Shown piece after piece: positions 16,976 to 25,098 of a stretch of DNA of 64,000 bases. The notes under the pieces were generated by a model. The model did not search any database, had not been told where the DNA came from, and worked only from the letters and a program-made list of their open reading frames with translations. The DNA is from Candidatus Poribacteria bacterium (GTDB lineage: Bacteria; Poribacteria; WGA-4E; WGA-3G). The DNA is taken from positions 3,596,001 to 3,660,000 of the forward strand of contig OY282386.1 in NCBI GenBank assembly GCA_958295945.1, read 5' to 3'. Made by a program: the position numbers and the translations under genes. Numbering within the stretch: position 1 is the stretch's first letter; every line of letters begins with the position of its first letter.

Positions 16976-17770
16976 ATGAAAAAACTAATCCTTTTCCTAT
17001 TGATCATGATGACACCCTGGCTGGCTATGAGTGCCCCTCCCAAAGGAATGGTGCTGGTTCCTGCAGGTGAATTTACAATGGGCACAGACGATCCGAACGC
17101 ACCTGCTGACCAACGTCCAGCACGTAAAGTGAATGTGGATGCATTCTACATAGACAAACACGAAGTCACCAACGCTCAATTCAAGGAATTTATCTTGGCA
17201 GGTGGATACAACAAGCGAGAATACTGGACAAAAGAGGGGTGGAACTTCATTCAAAAGAAACGTGTTTACTATAGTTACCCAAAAAAGAAAAAATATCGTA
17301 TTGAAAAGCCACTCGGCTTTGGAGATAACGTAATCTCGACAGCACCGGACCATCCGGTTATCGGTGTGAGTTGGTATGAAGCTGCTGCCTACGCAAAATG
17401 GGCAGGAAAACGACTGCCTTCGGAAACAGAATGGGAGAAAGCAGCCAGAGGCACAGAAGCACGCATCTATCCATGGGGTAACGACTTTGATTTTTCCAAA
17501 CTTGATTACTTTCCGACCCATAAAAAGTTATCACCTGTTGGCAGTTATCCAGAAGGGGCAAGTCCTTACGGTGTGTTGGATATGTCAGGAAACGTATCTG
17601 AATGGTGCGCGGATAATATACATGGTAAAGACACAAAAGCCATAAGGGGTGGAGGGTGGAATTCCATGCAACTCCACCTAACGTGTATACATCATGTAGC
17701 AAAACCACCTACACACCGTTCCTATTCGCTTGGGTTTAGGTGTGCAAAATCCGTAAAAGAAAATCCGTAA
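16976..17770 (+). CDS. Secreted SUMF1/formylglycine-generating-enzyme-like protein
   Basis: The 264-residue protein has a signal peptide (residues 1-19) followed by a full SUMF1 fold: GMVLVPAGEFTMGTDDP, DKHEVTNAQFKEF, HPVIGVSWYEAAAYAKWAGK and RLPSETEWEKAARG, then GNVSEWCAD and LGFRC. In true formylglycine-generating enzymes two active-site cysteines lie five residues apart. Here C237 fits the first, but the second position is alanine (A242). The protein is therefore probably not a sulfatase-activating oxidase. It may be a SUMF1-type binding or other oxidase member. A strong AAGGAG site precedes the ATG. No sulfatase gene lies nearby. Confidence 0.85.
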   Translation: MKKLILFLLIMMTPWLAMSAPPKGMVLVPAGEFTMGTDDPNAPADQRPARKVNVDAFYIDKHEVTNAQFKEFILAGGYNKREYWTKEGWNFIQKKRVYYSYPKKKKYRIEKPLGFGDNVISTAPDHPVIGVSWYEAAAYAKWAGKRLPSETEWEKAARGTEARIYPWGNDFDFSKLDYFPTHKKLSPVGSYPEGASPYGVLDMSGNVSEWCADNIHGKDTKAIRGGGWNSMQLHLTCIHHVAKPPTHRSYSLGFRCAKSVKENP

Positions 17771-17786
17771 AAGAGGAGTAACTAAA

Positions 17787-18497
17787 ATGAGAAAACTATT
17801 TGTCGTTGGCATCGTGAGTGTAGTTGTATTGATTGCATGGGTGTTATTTCTAAATTATGATTTGGAACGTTTTGAAAAGGAACTTACTTTTGTACCTTTG
17901 CCACAACAAGATTCAAATACTGGTTCGAATAAGACAGGTATCCAAAACGAAAACTCACAAAAACCACTTGAAAATGGCGGGACATCTTTGCAAACTACGG
18001 AACCACTTGAATCTTTTCAGCCTCAAAATAATATCAATACAGATATGGTCGCAGACAAGGGTGACACTGCATTTGATGTCTTACAAATTGATCTACAACA
18101 AACGCTTGTGAATTCTGACATCTCTCCAGAATTAATGAAGATATTTACAAGTTATAGTCCATTAAATAATGAAATAGACAAACTTAATTTGGAGCTTACT
18201 CCCTTGCAGGAACAGTATTCAAGCTTAAGTGACCGTCGTAGAGAAATTCATGATCAACTCGGTGTAGGCAACCTTAATAGAGCAACAGTAAATGCTTTAT
18301 ATGCAGAACTTAATGAAATAAGTGAATGGAGTGACGGGAATGTGTCAAGAATATTTGAGCTTCAGGATGAAGTTAGTAAAATCCGAGAAGAACAATTAAA
18401 CCTCTTAAAAGAAAATGGTTTTTCATCTTTAGAGGAATTTTTAATTCCTCATGGCGAGACCTATTTCAATTGGTATTCTGGGAGAAACAATGAATAA
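17787..18497 (+). CDS. Membrane-anchored coiled-coil protein
   Basis: The 236-residue protein begins with a single membrane helix (VGIVSVVVLIAWVLFLNYDL). Residues 35-100 are a low-complexity linker rich in Asn, Gln and Ser. Residues 130-215 form a predicted coiled coil (NEIDKLNLELTPLQEQYSSL; SRIFELQDEVSKIREEQ). It starts 16 bp after the FGE-like gene with a good AGAGGAG site, so the two are probably co-transcribed, and a terminator follows. I recognise no family. It could be an envelope scaffold. Confidence 0.65.
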   Translation: MRKLFVVGIVSVVVLIAWVLFLNYDLERFEKELTFVPLPQQDSNTGSNKTGIQNENSQKPLENGGTSLQTTEPLESFQPQNNINTDMVADKGDTAFDVLQIDLQQTLVNSDISPELMKIFTSYSPLNNEIDKLNLELTPLQEQYSSLSDRRREIHDQLGVGNLNRATVNALYAELNEISEWSDGNVSRIFELQDEVSKIREEQLNLLKENGFSSLEEFLIPHGETYFNWYSGRNNE

Positions 18498-18542
18498 AAT
18501 CTTAACGCGAAAACACGGGAATACTGTGAATTCGCGAATAAT

Positions 18543-18563
18543 CCAGAGACCCCCTCTGGTTTT
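18543..18563 (+). terminator. Rho-independent terminator
   Basis: Stem CCAGAG (18543-18548), loop ACCCC, stem CTCTGG (18554-18559), then TTTT. It separates the FGE-like/coiled-coil pair from the cassette that starts at 18628. Confidence 0.7.
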
Positions 18564-18627
18564 ACGTCCTTCGGTGTTTCCGATTGACATAATGTTAGTA
18601 TCTATTAATTAATAAAAGGAGTTTTCA

Positions 18628-19083
18628 ATGAAAACCTTAATGTTTAGTCTTACCTTTGTGGTAGTCTTAGTTCTTTATGGCGCGGGTTTTTTTGTCCCCG
18701 AAACGCAAGGTATAGAGAACACTTTAGACGGACACGTTGTTCTCAATGATGCTGAGATGTCACAGTTGGTTGGAGGACCTTTTATACCTCCACACCACCG
18801 TAATAAAAGACATCTTGTCTCAAAGGGAAACGGTGAAAAACCTCCTGACTGTAATGTTGCCCCCGCACTTTGTCCTTTAGGCGTAAGTAAACATGTCATT
18901 TACCCCGATTGGGGTTGTGAATATTGTGGGTCTGAGAATGTTAAAATCTATCAATGGGTAAATGATAGGATAATTAGTGCAACATTTAGATGCATAATCT
19001 TTGGTGGAAATTGTGAGCAAAGAAAAAATGTTCATAGACGTAGTGATAGTTGTGAGAAAGAAGTAGGCGATTGCGTCCCCTAA
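18628..19083 (+). CDS. Secreted cysteine-rich protein with a double-glycine leader
   Basis: The 151-residue protein has an AAGGAG site 8 nt before the ATG. Residues 1-20 are strongly hydrophobic and look like a signal or anchor. Residues 38-50 read VLNDAEMSQLVGG, which fits the double-glycine leader recognised by C39-type peptidases of bacteriocin exporters. The ~100-residue remainder is basic and holds eight cysteines (including GCEYCG and CEKEVGDC), so four disulfides are possible. A hydrophobic segment ahead of a GG leader is unusual. The next gene ends in part of a C39 domain, which supports a processed secreted product. The product's role is unknown. Confidence 0.65.
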   Translation: MKTLMFSLTFVVVLVLYGAGFFVPETQGIENTLDGHVVLNDAEMSQLVGGPFIPPHHRNKRHLVSKGNGEKPPDCNVAPALCPLGVSKHVIYPDWGCEYCGSENVKIYQWVNDRIISATFRCIIFGGNCEQRKNVHRRSDSCEKEVGDCVP

Positions 19084-19243
19084 TAATGTTTCAACAGTAG
19101 GATGAAGTCTCACCAAACCTTAGGACAAAGTTGATTTGCTTTTGAGGTGGTAAGCACTTTATGCAATTGTCCATAACCGATACGGATAGAAATACAATGT
19201 ATGATATTTGTCCGCATCTTACATAATTATGAGGAAATTCAAA

Positions 19244-20413
19244 ATGCGTTATCTTCTATTTTTTCTTGTCTTAATCATCAGCTATTTTAGTTCAGTATGC
19301 CACGCAGCGGAGATCTCCATAGAAGAACTCGTTCGCGGGACAAATCATGTACGATTGACGATACAAAGTGGTGAAGTTCAAACGGAAACAAAAGTAGAAT
19401 ACAGTGCCCAAAAAAGCGAAAAAGAAATTGAAAAAGTTATAGAAAAGGAAAAAGAAAGGGAATTGAAAAATTATGTACCTGAATCTAACATTGATGTGAA
19501 AACATTTGAAAATGACTATCTAATTCCGTTTGTGAGTTATAATGCCAATCAGTATCGACAGCGCACAGAAGAACTACACACGACAACTCTATTCCAAATT
19601 ATAAGTCAAAATACTGATAGTTCTCCGAAATTGTATCAATACAAGTTAACATTGGAAAGTGAACCAGGACTTTCTCTTGATAGCGAAACCGCTCAACATC
19701 ACCATGCGGGTGACATCTTCTTCCTTGCTTACGATACACAAACTCATGTTAGATTAAGTATTGGAAATCAGATCACTACCTATTCAATGCCTTTAGCAGT
19801 CGACATAGAAGATGCTCATACATACTATGGATACCAAGATTTCTCATTATTCGGTAGGTCGATTTATCATGTACCTGCAGATGCCAATCATATTGGGAAA
19901 GAGAACATTGGTGGTTCGGAATGCCATGTGCTTGATTTTACTGCAGCAAACAAACAGAAAATGAAAATTTGGGTTGATGAATCTATAGATTTTTGTGTTC
20001 GCAAAACCGAATACCTATACGATGCTGATCATGTCTTTATGCGGTTTGAATATAAAGATTTCCAGCGATTCAATGATGTATGGTTTCCTAAAATCACAAT
20101 ACAAACAATCTATAACAAAGACGGGAAGTTAAATATTCACTACATCACCAATGTCATATCTGCTGTTATTAACTTGGACTTTCCAAAAGATTTCTTTGAA
20201 ATTGACAAAAGTCTCTACGAACCACCAAGTGTAGGTATTTTGCCAGGATTCGGAACCACTCCAACATCCACACCAACTATAGATGAACACCTTCTGTTAT
20301 GTGGTCCACAGAGTCTATTGCATTTATGTAAGCTACTCAATGTTGAAACAAATATTGATGAACTTAAATATAGATGTTCTGGACCAAAGCAATATAATAT
20401 CTTAATTCTATGA
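19244..20413 (+). CDS. LolA-like periplasmic protein ending in a truncated C39-peptidase-like domain
   Basis: From the ATG at 19244 (GAGGAA 7 nt upstream; an upstream TTG at 19208 is less likely) the protein has 389 residues. It has a signal peptide (RYLLFFLVLIISYFSSVCHA). A charged coiled-coil-like stretch follows (EKEIEKVIEKEKERE). The beta-rich domain has the LolA-like pattern GGSECHVLDFTAANKQKMKI, then WVDESIDFCVRKTEY. The tail from about 346, LLLCGPQSLLHLCKLLNVET, then NIDEL, matches the N-terminal end of C39 peptidases with the catalytic cysteine at 353. The domain stops about 40 residues later, without the catalytic His and Asp. It follows the GG-leader gene. Confidence 0.65.
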   Translation: MRYLLFFLVLIISYFSSVCHAAEISIEELVRGTNHVRLTIQSGEVQTETKVEYSAQKSEKEIEKVIEKEKERELKNYVPESNIDVKTFENDYLIPFVSYNANQYRQRTEELHTTTLFQIISQNTDSSPKLYQYKLTLESEPGLSLDSETAQHHHAGDIFFLAYDTQTHVRLSIGNQITTYSMPLAVDIEDAHTYYGYQDFSLFGRSIYHVPADANHIGKENIGGSECHVLDFTAANKQKMKIWVDESIDFCVRKTEYLYDADHVFMRFEYKDFQRFNDVWFPKITIQTIYNKDGKLNIHYITNVISAVINLDFPKDFFEIDKSLYEPPSVGILPGFGTTPTSTPTIDEHLLLCGPQSLLHLCKLLNVETNIDELKYRCSGPKQYNILIL

Positions 20414-20429
20414 GTCAACGAGTTAATTA

Positions 20430-21707
20430 ATGTTCCCAAAACGTATCATCTATGCCGCCTTTGCAATCGCATTCGCTGCCAGTTTTCTCCTATGTGGATA
20501 CGAATTTATACGAGCCGTTTCAAAATCATTATTCATTGAGGCATATTCAGCAAAAAATCTGCCTTTCGCCTGGACTGCAGTAATACCCTGTCTCATACTG
20601 TTCCTCTATATATATGGACGTCTACTATCTGCTCATGGGGCTACACGTACTTTAGCCATAACTTCTGTTTTGTCAGGTGCTTTGATATTTGCTTGTTATA
20701 TCAGTCTAATAAACAACATAAAAATTACTGCAGCGTTTATTGTTATTTTTCGTGAAGTATATATCGTAATAATCATTGAACAGTATTGGTCTTTTGTCAA
20801 CAGCACACTCACTGAAAAACAAGCAAAAATCATCAATGGACCATTTTGTGCGATCGCCTCCGTTGGGTCCGTTGTAGGAGGACTTCTCGTCGGACGATGG
20901 GCGGAATCTATGGGTACAGAAACGCTACTCGTCTTTGCAGCTGCATCACTATTACCCGCTGCATTTTTTGGTGTCATGGCATACAGATTCGCCGGTGAAC
21001 CAAAACCATCTATTGCTGAAGAAGGTGGACGACGAGGGCATTTAGGTGTAAAGACACTGTTTAGTTCCAGATACCTTATCTTATTGGGTATACTCATCTT
21101 ATGCACACAATTGATTTCTACTGTACTTGATTTAAGATTCGACCTGTTGATCGAAAAAGAACTGACTGAAACAGATACAAGGACCGCTTATTTTGGGAAC
21201 TTTTATGCTGGTCTCGGTGCTATCTCTGCTTTATTGCAACTCATTGTTGTACCGTTTGCACTCAGCTTTGTCTCTCTGAGAATAATTCATGCGGGGATAC
21301 CTGTAATTCATCTAATAAATGGACTTGTGCTAACACTCAATCCGTCTCTCCGAACAGGTGGAACAGCATTTCTAACATTTAAAGCACTTGATTATTCACT
21401 ATTTCGCGCAGGTAAAGAACTTTTTTATATGCCACTTACTTATGATGAACGATATAGGGCAAAACAGTTAATTGACTCTTTCGGATACAGATTTGGTAAG
21501 GGTGGAAGTGCTGGTGTCATCTCATTAATAAATCTTGGTCTAATAGTATTTGCACGTAATGTACGATCTGTTCCTGGTGCAGCTTTATCCATATCTGCTA
21601 TGGTTGCATCGTGTATATGGGGCGGTGTCGTGTCTAATTTGACATTACAATATCAAAAATTAGTACAAACTGATAAAAACCTTGACAATAAAAATCCACT
21701 TGTGTAA
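20430..21707 (+). CDS. MFS-type transporter resembling ATP/ADP translocase family
   Basis: The 425-residue protein has about 12 membrane helices. Its start, SFLLCGYEFIRAVSKSLFIE, resembles the nucleotide-transporter (NTT/TLC) branch of the MFS in which helix 1 ends with R-x-x-x-x-x-L-F. REVYIVIIIEQYWSFVNSTL and GPFCAIASVGSVVGGLLVGR match the positions conserved in that branch. Free-living bacteria carry divergent members whose substrates are not established. It begins 16 bp after the LolA/C39-like gene, so it may be part of the same transcript. A role in exporting the GG-leader product is speculation. Confidence 0.65.
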   Translation: MFPKRIIYAAFAIAFAASFLLCGYEFIRAVSKSLFIEAYSAKNLPFAWTAVIPCLILFLYIYGRLLSAHGATRTLAITSVLSGALIFACYISLINNIKITAAFIVIFREVYIVIIIEQYWSFVNSTLTEKQAKIINGPFCAIASVGSVVGGLLVGRWAESMGTETLLVFAAASLLPAAFFGVMAYRFAGEPKPSIAEEGGRRGHLGVKTLFSSRYLILLGILILCTQLISTVLDLRFDLLIEKELTETDTRTAYFGNFYAGLGAISALLQLIVVPFALSFVSLRIIHAGIPVIHLINGLVLTLNPSLRTGGTAFLTFKALDYSLFRAGKELFYMPLTYDERYRAKQLIDSFGYRFGKGGSAGVISLINLGLIVFARNVRSVPGAALSISAMVASCIWGGVVSNLTLQYQKLVQTDKNLDNKNPLV

Positions 21708-21747
21708 AATATAATATAGTATCAAATGGAAAAGGAGAACATGGTTC

Positions 21748-22506
21748 ATGCATTTCATTGTGCGAAGAAGTTGGAAGTTACATTTTCTGAACTTATGTCT
21801 ACTTATTCTGACTGGTCCCATGTTATTTGGGTGTGCTGTAGCACCACAACCGTCTGTAGACATTTTTCTTGAAGCAGTTGGAGGACAAGCAAATTCAAAA
21901 ATTGATCCTGAAACGGGTGCTGTCACCACTGTTCAGAAAGGCGTCGCTGTTATAATTGAACCGTTGGATGAAGTAGAAATATACGCATTAACCGATAATC
22001 CACATATTAATCCTTATGTGGTTGTTGACAGAAGCGGAAATGTTGAACCAATTTACACGATCTTTGATGTTACAGTCCTAAACATTGATACACCACGCGT
22101 ATTAGTGGATGAATCTGCTACACTCATTGACAAAAATGGTGCACAATATGCAAACCTACCCTATGCATTCTTTAATGACCTATACGAAAATATCAATAAA
22201 TCTGAATACAACACCAACCAACACTCAAGATATCCGCACTACTATTCCCATTATCCACGATACCATTCATACTTAGATGTTGAATCTTTGGAAGAAGGAC
22301 ATGCAATTGTGGCGGAAACTCTTTTTGAAAGTGGTAAGTTGTTCAAGGGTGCAAAGAAACGTGGACTCCTTATCTTTGATCGTCTCCACAACGATACAAC
22401 TGATTTAAGGATTATAGTTTCAGATATTCACGTAGTAGACTCGGATGGCAAACATGAAAAATTGAAATTTAAATTCGACTTTAGACAGGTCGTCGCAGAA
22501 AATTAA
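21748..22506 (+). CDS. Putative lipoprotein of unknown function
   Basis: The 252-residue protein has a signal peptide ending in a lipobox-like LFGC. The mature part is beta-rich (EPIYTIFDVTVLNIDTPRV), with a Tyr/His-rich patch at about 155-170. It ends with a strand-rich region (RIIVSDIHVVDSDGKHEKL). A GAGAAC site is upstream. It sits 40 bp after the transporter and 16 bp before the ABC binding protein, so it may be an accessory of either. No family recognised. Confidence 0.65.
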   Translation: MHFIVRRSWKLHFLNLCLLILTGPMLFGCAVAPQPSVDIFLEAVGGQANSKIDPETGAVTTVQKGVAVIIEPLDEVEIYALTDNPHINPYVVVDRSGNVEPIYTIFDVTVLNIDTPRVLVDESATLIDKNGAQYANLPYAFFNDLYENINKSEYNTNQHSRYPHYYSHYPRYHSYLDVESLEEGHAIVAETLFESGKLFKGAKKRGLLIFDRLHNDTTDLRIIVSDIHVVDSDGKHEKLKFKFDFRQVVAEN

Positions 22507-22522
22507 AGGGAGTTTATGTAAA

Positions 22523-23968
22523 ATGAGAAATTGGCTTGTTGGATTGCTGATAGTGGGACTACTATCCTTTTGGGGATGTCAACCTCCAGACAAGAAAACG
22601 GAAGTAACTTCGGATGAAACACAAGAAACACAAGAGTCATCTGAAAAGGCAACAGTTGAAGTTGAAGATGATCAAGCAACAGTTGAAGGTAAAGATGATC
22701 AAGCAACAGTTGAAGGTGAAGTTGCGGAGGATCAGGCAACAGCTGAAGGTGAAGTTGCAGAGGATCAGGCAACAGCTGAAGGTGAAGTTGCGGAGGATCA
22801 GGCAACAGCTGAAGGTGCAGGTCCCTCTTCGGATGATACTATTGCAACACAAAAAGAATCTGAACAGGTGAAAGTCGCAGTTGCAGGACCTTTTACAGGC
22901 ACCGCAGCAGCCTTCGGAGAAATGATTGAACGTGGTGCTAGACTAAAAGCAAAGCAGATTAATGAAGCGGGAGGCATTAACGGTAGAAAACTCGTCCTGA
23001 CATTTGGGGATGATGCTGGAACAGACAAAGAGGCTAAACTTGTTGCTACACGTTTTGCCACTGACAGAGAAATTCTAGCAGTTGTTGGACATTTTAACAG
23101 TTCATGCTCATTGGCCGGTAAAGATATATATAAAGAAAATGGAATCGTTGCATTATCACCCGGTTCAACTAATGTCAGCGTTTGTGAAGGAAGTGACTGG
23201 ACATTTCGTAATCTATATAGAGATGATTTTCAAGGACAATTTATTGCAAGATATATTAAAAATATATTAACTAAATATAACTCTGTTGCAGTTCTCTTTG
23301 ATAATGATGATTACGGAAGAGGGTTAAGAGATGCATTTACTGCAGAAGCAAAAAAGATTGATCTTGAGTTAGTCACATCTGTTGCTTATGACCGTGAGAA
23401 TACTGATTTTAGCACGCAGCTTACAAAAATAAAAAGCAAAAAACCTAAGGCGATTTTTATTTCAGGTTTGTATGAGCAAGCAGCCTTAATTGTCAAACAA
23501 GCACGAAAACTTGGAATAAGATCCTTATTCTTCGGGGCTGATGGTATTGATTCGCCTGATTTTCTTAAAAATGCAGGAATTTCTGCAGAAGGCACATATC
23601 TGACTACACCCTTTACGTTTGGTGCGGGTGGTGAAGAAGCAGCTAAAGTCGCAGCAGCATTTGAAGCAGAATTCAAGGTGCCACCTGATACTTGGGCAGC
23701 ATTAACCTACGATGCAATGGGGATGATTGCTGAAGCAATCGAGAAAACCTATAACAAGGAGGCAACACTGGCAGAAAATCGGAAAGCTATACGAGATCAT
23801 TTAGCATCTATAGATACACCTGAAGAAGGTTTTATAGGTATTACAGGTCTGACCTATTTTGATATCAATGGAGATACCGTTAATAAACCGGCCTATGTAA
23901 AAGTAGTAATAGATGGTAAGTATACAACCGCACCTGAACAAATGCTAAATTTAGACGCATTTAAATAA
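22523..23968 (+). CDS. livK: Branched-chain amino-acid ABC transporter, substrate-binding lipoprotein
   Basis: The 481-residue protein has a lipoprotein signal (lipobox FWGC, C19). An unusual linker with tandem repeats lies at residues 45-97. A LivJ/LivK-type periplasmic-binding domain begins near 115 (VKVAVAGPFTGTAAAFGE). Characteristic motifs include ARLKAKQINEAGGINGRKL, AVVGHFNSSCSLAG and ALTYDAMGMIAEAIE. It captures branched-chain or related amino acids for the LivH/LivM permeases downstream. The ribosome site AAAGGGAG is good. The gene symbol reflects family membership, as the actual ligand may differ. Confidence 0.9.
   Translation: MRNWLVGLLIVGLLSFWGCQPPDKKTEVTSDETQETQESSEKATVEVEDDQATVEGKDDQATVEGEVAEDQATAEGEVAEDQATAEGEVAEDQATAEGAGPSSDDTIATQKESEQVKVAVAGPFTGTAAAFGEMIERGARLKAKQINEAGGINGRKLVLTFGDDAGTDKEAKLVATRFATDREILAVVGHFNSSCSLAGKDIYKENGIVALSPGSTNVSVCEGSDWTFRNLYRDDFQGQFIARYIKNILTKYNSVAVLFDNDDYGRGLRDAFTAEAKKIDLELVTSVAYDRENTDFSTQLTKIKSKKPKAIFISGLYEQAALIVKQARKLGIRSLFFGADGIDSPDFLKNAGISAEGTYLTTPFTFGAGGEEAAKVAAAFEAEFKVPPDTWAALTYDAMGMIAEAIEKTYNKEATLAENRKAIRDHLASIDTPEEGFIGITGLTYFDINGDTVNKPAYVKVVIDGKYTTAPEQMLNLDAFK
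22655..22813 (+). repeat. In-frame tandem repeat in the binding-protein linker
   Basis: Two 27-bp units (9 residues, e.g. VEGKDDQAT) are followed by three near-identical 33-bp units (11 residues, AEGEVAEDQAT). They encode an acidic, alanine-rich spacer between the lipid anchor and the binding domain. Near-identity at the DNA level suggests recent expansion and possible length variation between strains. Confidence 0.85.
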
Positions 23969-23980
23969 TGACTATCAACT

Positions 23981-23999
23981 AATGTGTAACATACACATT
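23981..23999 (+). terminator. Hairpin between binding protein and permease genes
   Basis: AATGTGTA-ACA-TACACATT is a perfect 8-bp stem with a 3-base loop in the 81-bp livK-livH gap. A T5 tract follows only about 9 bases later. It may partially terminate, or protect the upstream mRNA, so that binding protein exceeds permease. That is a common arrangement in ABC uptake operons. Confidence 0.5.
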
Positions 24000-24049
24000 G
24001 GGAAACTTTTTAAAATCTAATTATTGCGATACAGTGTGAGAAATAAATT

Positions 24050-25081
24050 ATGGAGCAATTTTTCCAGCAGCTGATAAACGGTCTTGTGCTTGGTGGAATT
24101 TATGCACTCATCGCAGTTGGTTATACCATGGTATATGGCATTATCCAACTGATTAATTTCGCACATGGCGAGATTTTTATGTTGGGTGCATACATTGCAT
24201 TTACTTTGGTTATGTTTTTCCCAATACCACTTTGGGTGGCAATACTTGTTAGTATGTTATTTTGTGCGGGGGTAGGTATGTTGATGGATGTTGTGGCATA
24301 CAAACCTCTAAGAACTGCCCCTCGGCTTTCAGCACTCATTACAGCAATCGGTGTCTCAATCGGACTGCAAAATCTTGCACGCATGATCTGGGGTGCAAAG
24401 CCACAAACTTTCTCTGAAGAAACTTTACCAAAATTCTTTCAACAACTCAACCCGTTAGTTGAACCAACTTCTTTCTTAAATATCTTTGGTGTATCTTTCA
24501 CCGAAAATGCAATACAATTTTCTGAAGGGGTCTTCCTAGCCTACCTTGACCTTTCAATCATTATACTTGCAGTTGTCTTAATGTTCGGGTTAAATCGTTT
24601 AGTAACCCTAACAAAAATTGGAAAAGCAATGCGTGCATGTGCTCAGAATCGTGTGGCAGCAAACTTGATGGGTATCAAAACCAATAAAGTCATCGCCATC
24701 ACGTTTGCAATCGGTTCAGCTTTAGGGGCAGTTGCAGGGGTAATGGTTGGTGTTCGTGAAAATATAAATCCGTTAATGGGTTTTCACAAGGGTGTTGCTG
24801 CATTTGCTGCAGCTGTTCTTGGTGGAATTGGAAATATCACCGGCGCAATGGTTGGTGGTCTACTCATGGGGTTGGCTGAAGTGTTTGGTGCTGGATATAT
24901 TGACACATTTATTGAATTTATTTGTAACAATATTGGACTTGGTCAATTTTATGAAGACGAGAAAATCTCACACAGTTACGGATCAGGATATCGGGTTGCT
25001 ATCTCATATATCGTTATGATAATTGTCATTTTAATTCGTCCTACAGGACTCTTTGGAAAATCCTCTGCTCATCGTGCCTAA
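24050..25081 (+). CDS. livH: Branched-chain amino-acid ABC transporter permease LivH
   Basis: The 343-residue inner-membrane protein has the LivH signature at its start (LINGLVLGGIYALIAVGYTM, then INFAHGE). The coupling-helix loop is LTKIGKAMRACAQNRVAANL. The conserved GIGNITGAMVGGLLMGLAE segment is near 260-280. An insertion of polar residues (EFICNNIGLGQFYEDEKIS) lies before the last helix, which makes it longer than typical (~300). It forms the channel together with LivM downstream. Confidence 0.92.
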   Translation: MEQFFQQLINGLVLGGIYALIAVGYTMVYGIIQLINFAHGEIFMLGAYIAFTLVMFFPIPLWVAILVSMLFCAGVGMLMDVVAYKPLRTAPRLSALITAIGVSIGLQNLARMIWGAKPQTFSEETLPKFFQQLNPLVEPTSFLNIFGVSFTENAIQFSEGVFLAYLDLSIIILAVVLMFGLNRLVTLTKIGKAMRACAQNRVAANLMGIKTNKVIAITFAIGSALGAVAGVMVGVRENINPLMGFHKGVAAFAAAVLGGIGNITGAMVGGLLMGLAEVFGAGYIDTFIEFICNNIGLGQFYEDEKISHSYGSGYRVAISYIVMIIVILIRPTGLFGKSSAHRA

Positions 25082-25098
25082 ATTGAAATCAATAATTA

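Noticed and set aside
22503-22871. Repetitive open frames in three other readings of the LivK linker
   Set aside because: They arise from the tandem repeat read in alternative frames; the lipoprotein frame is the real one.
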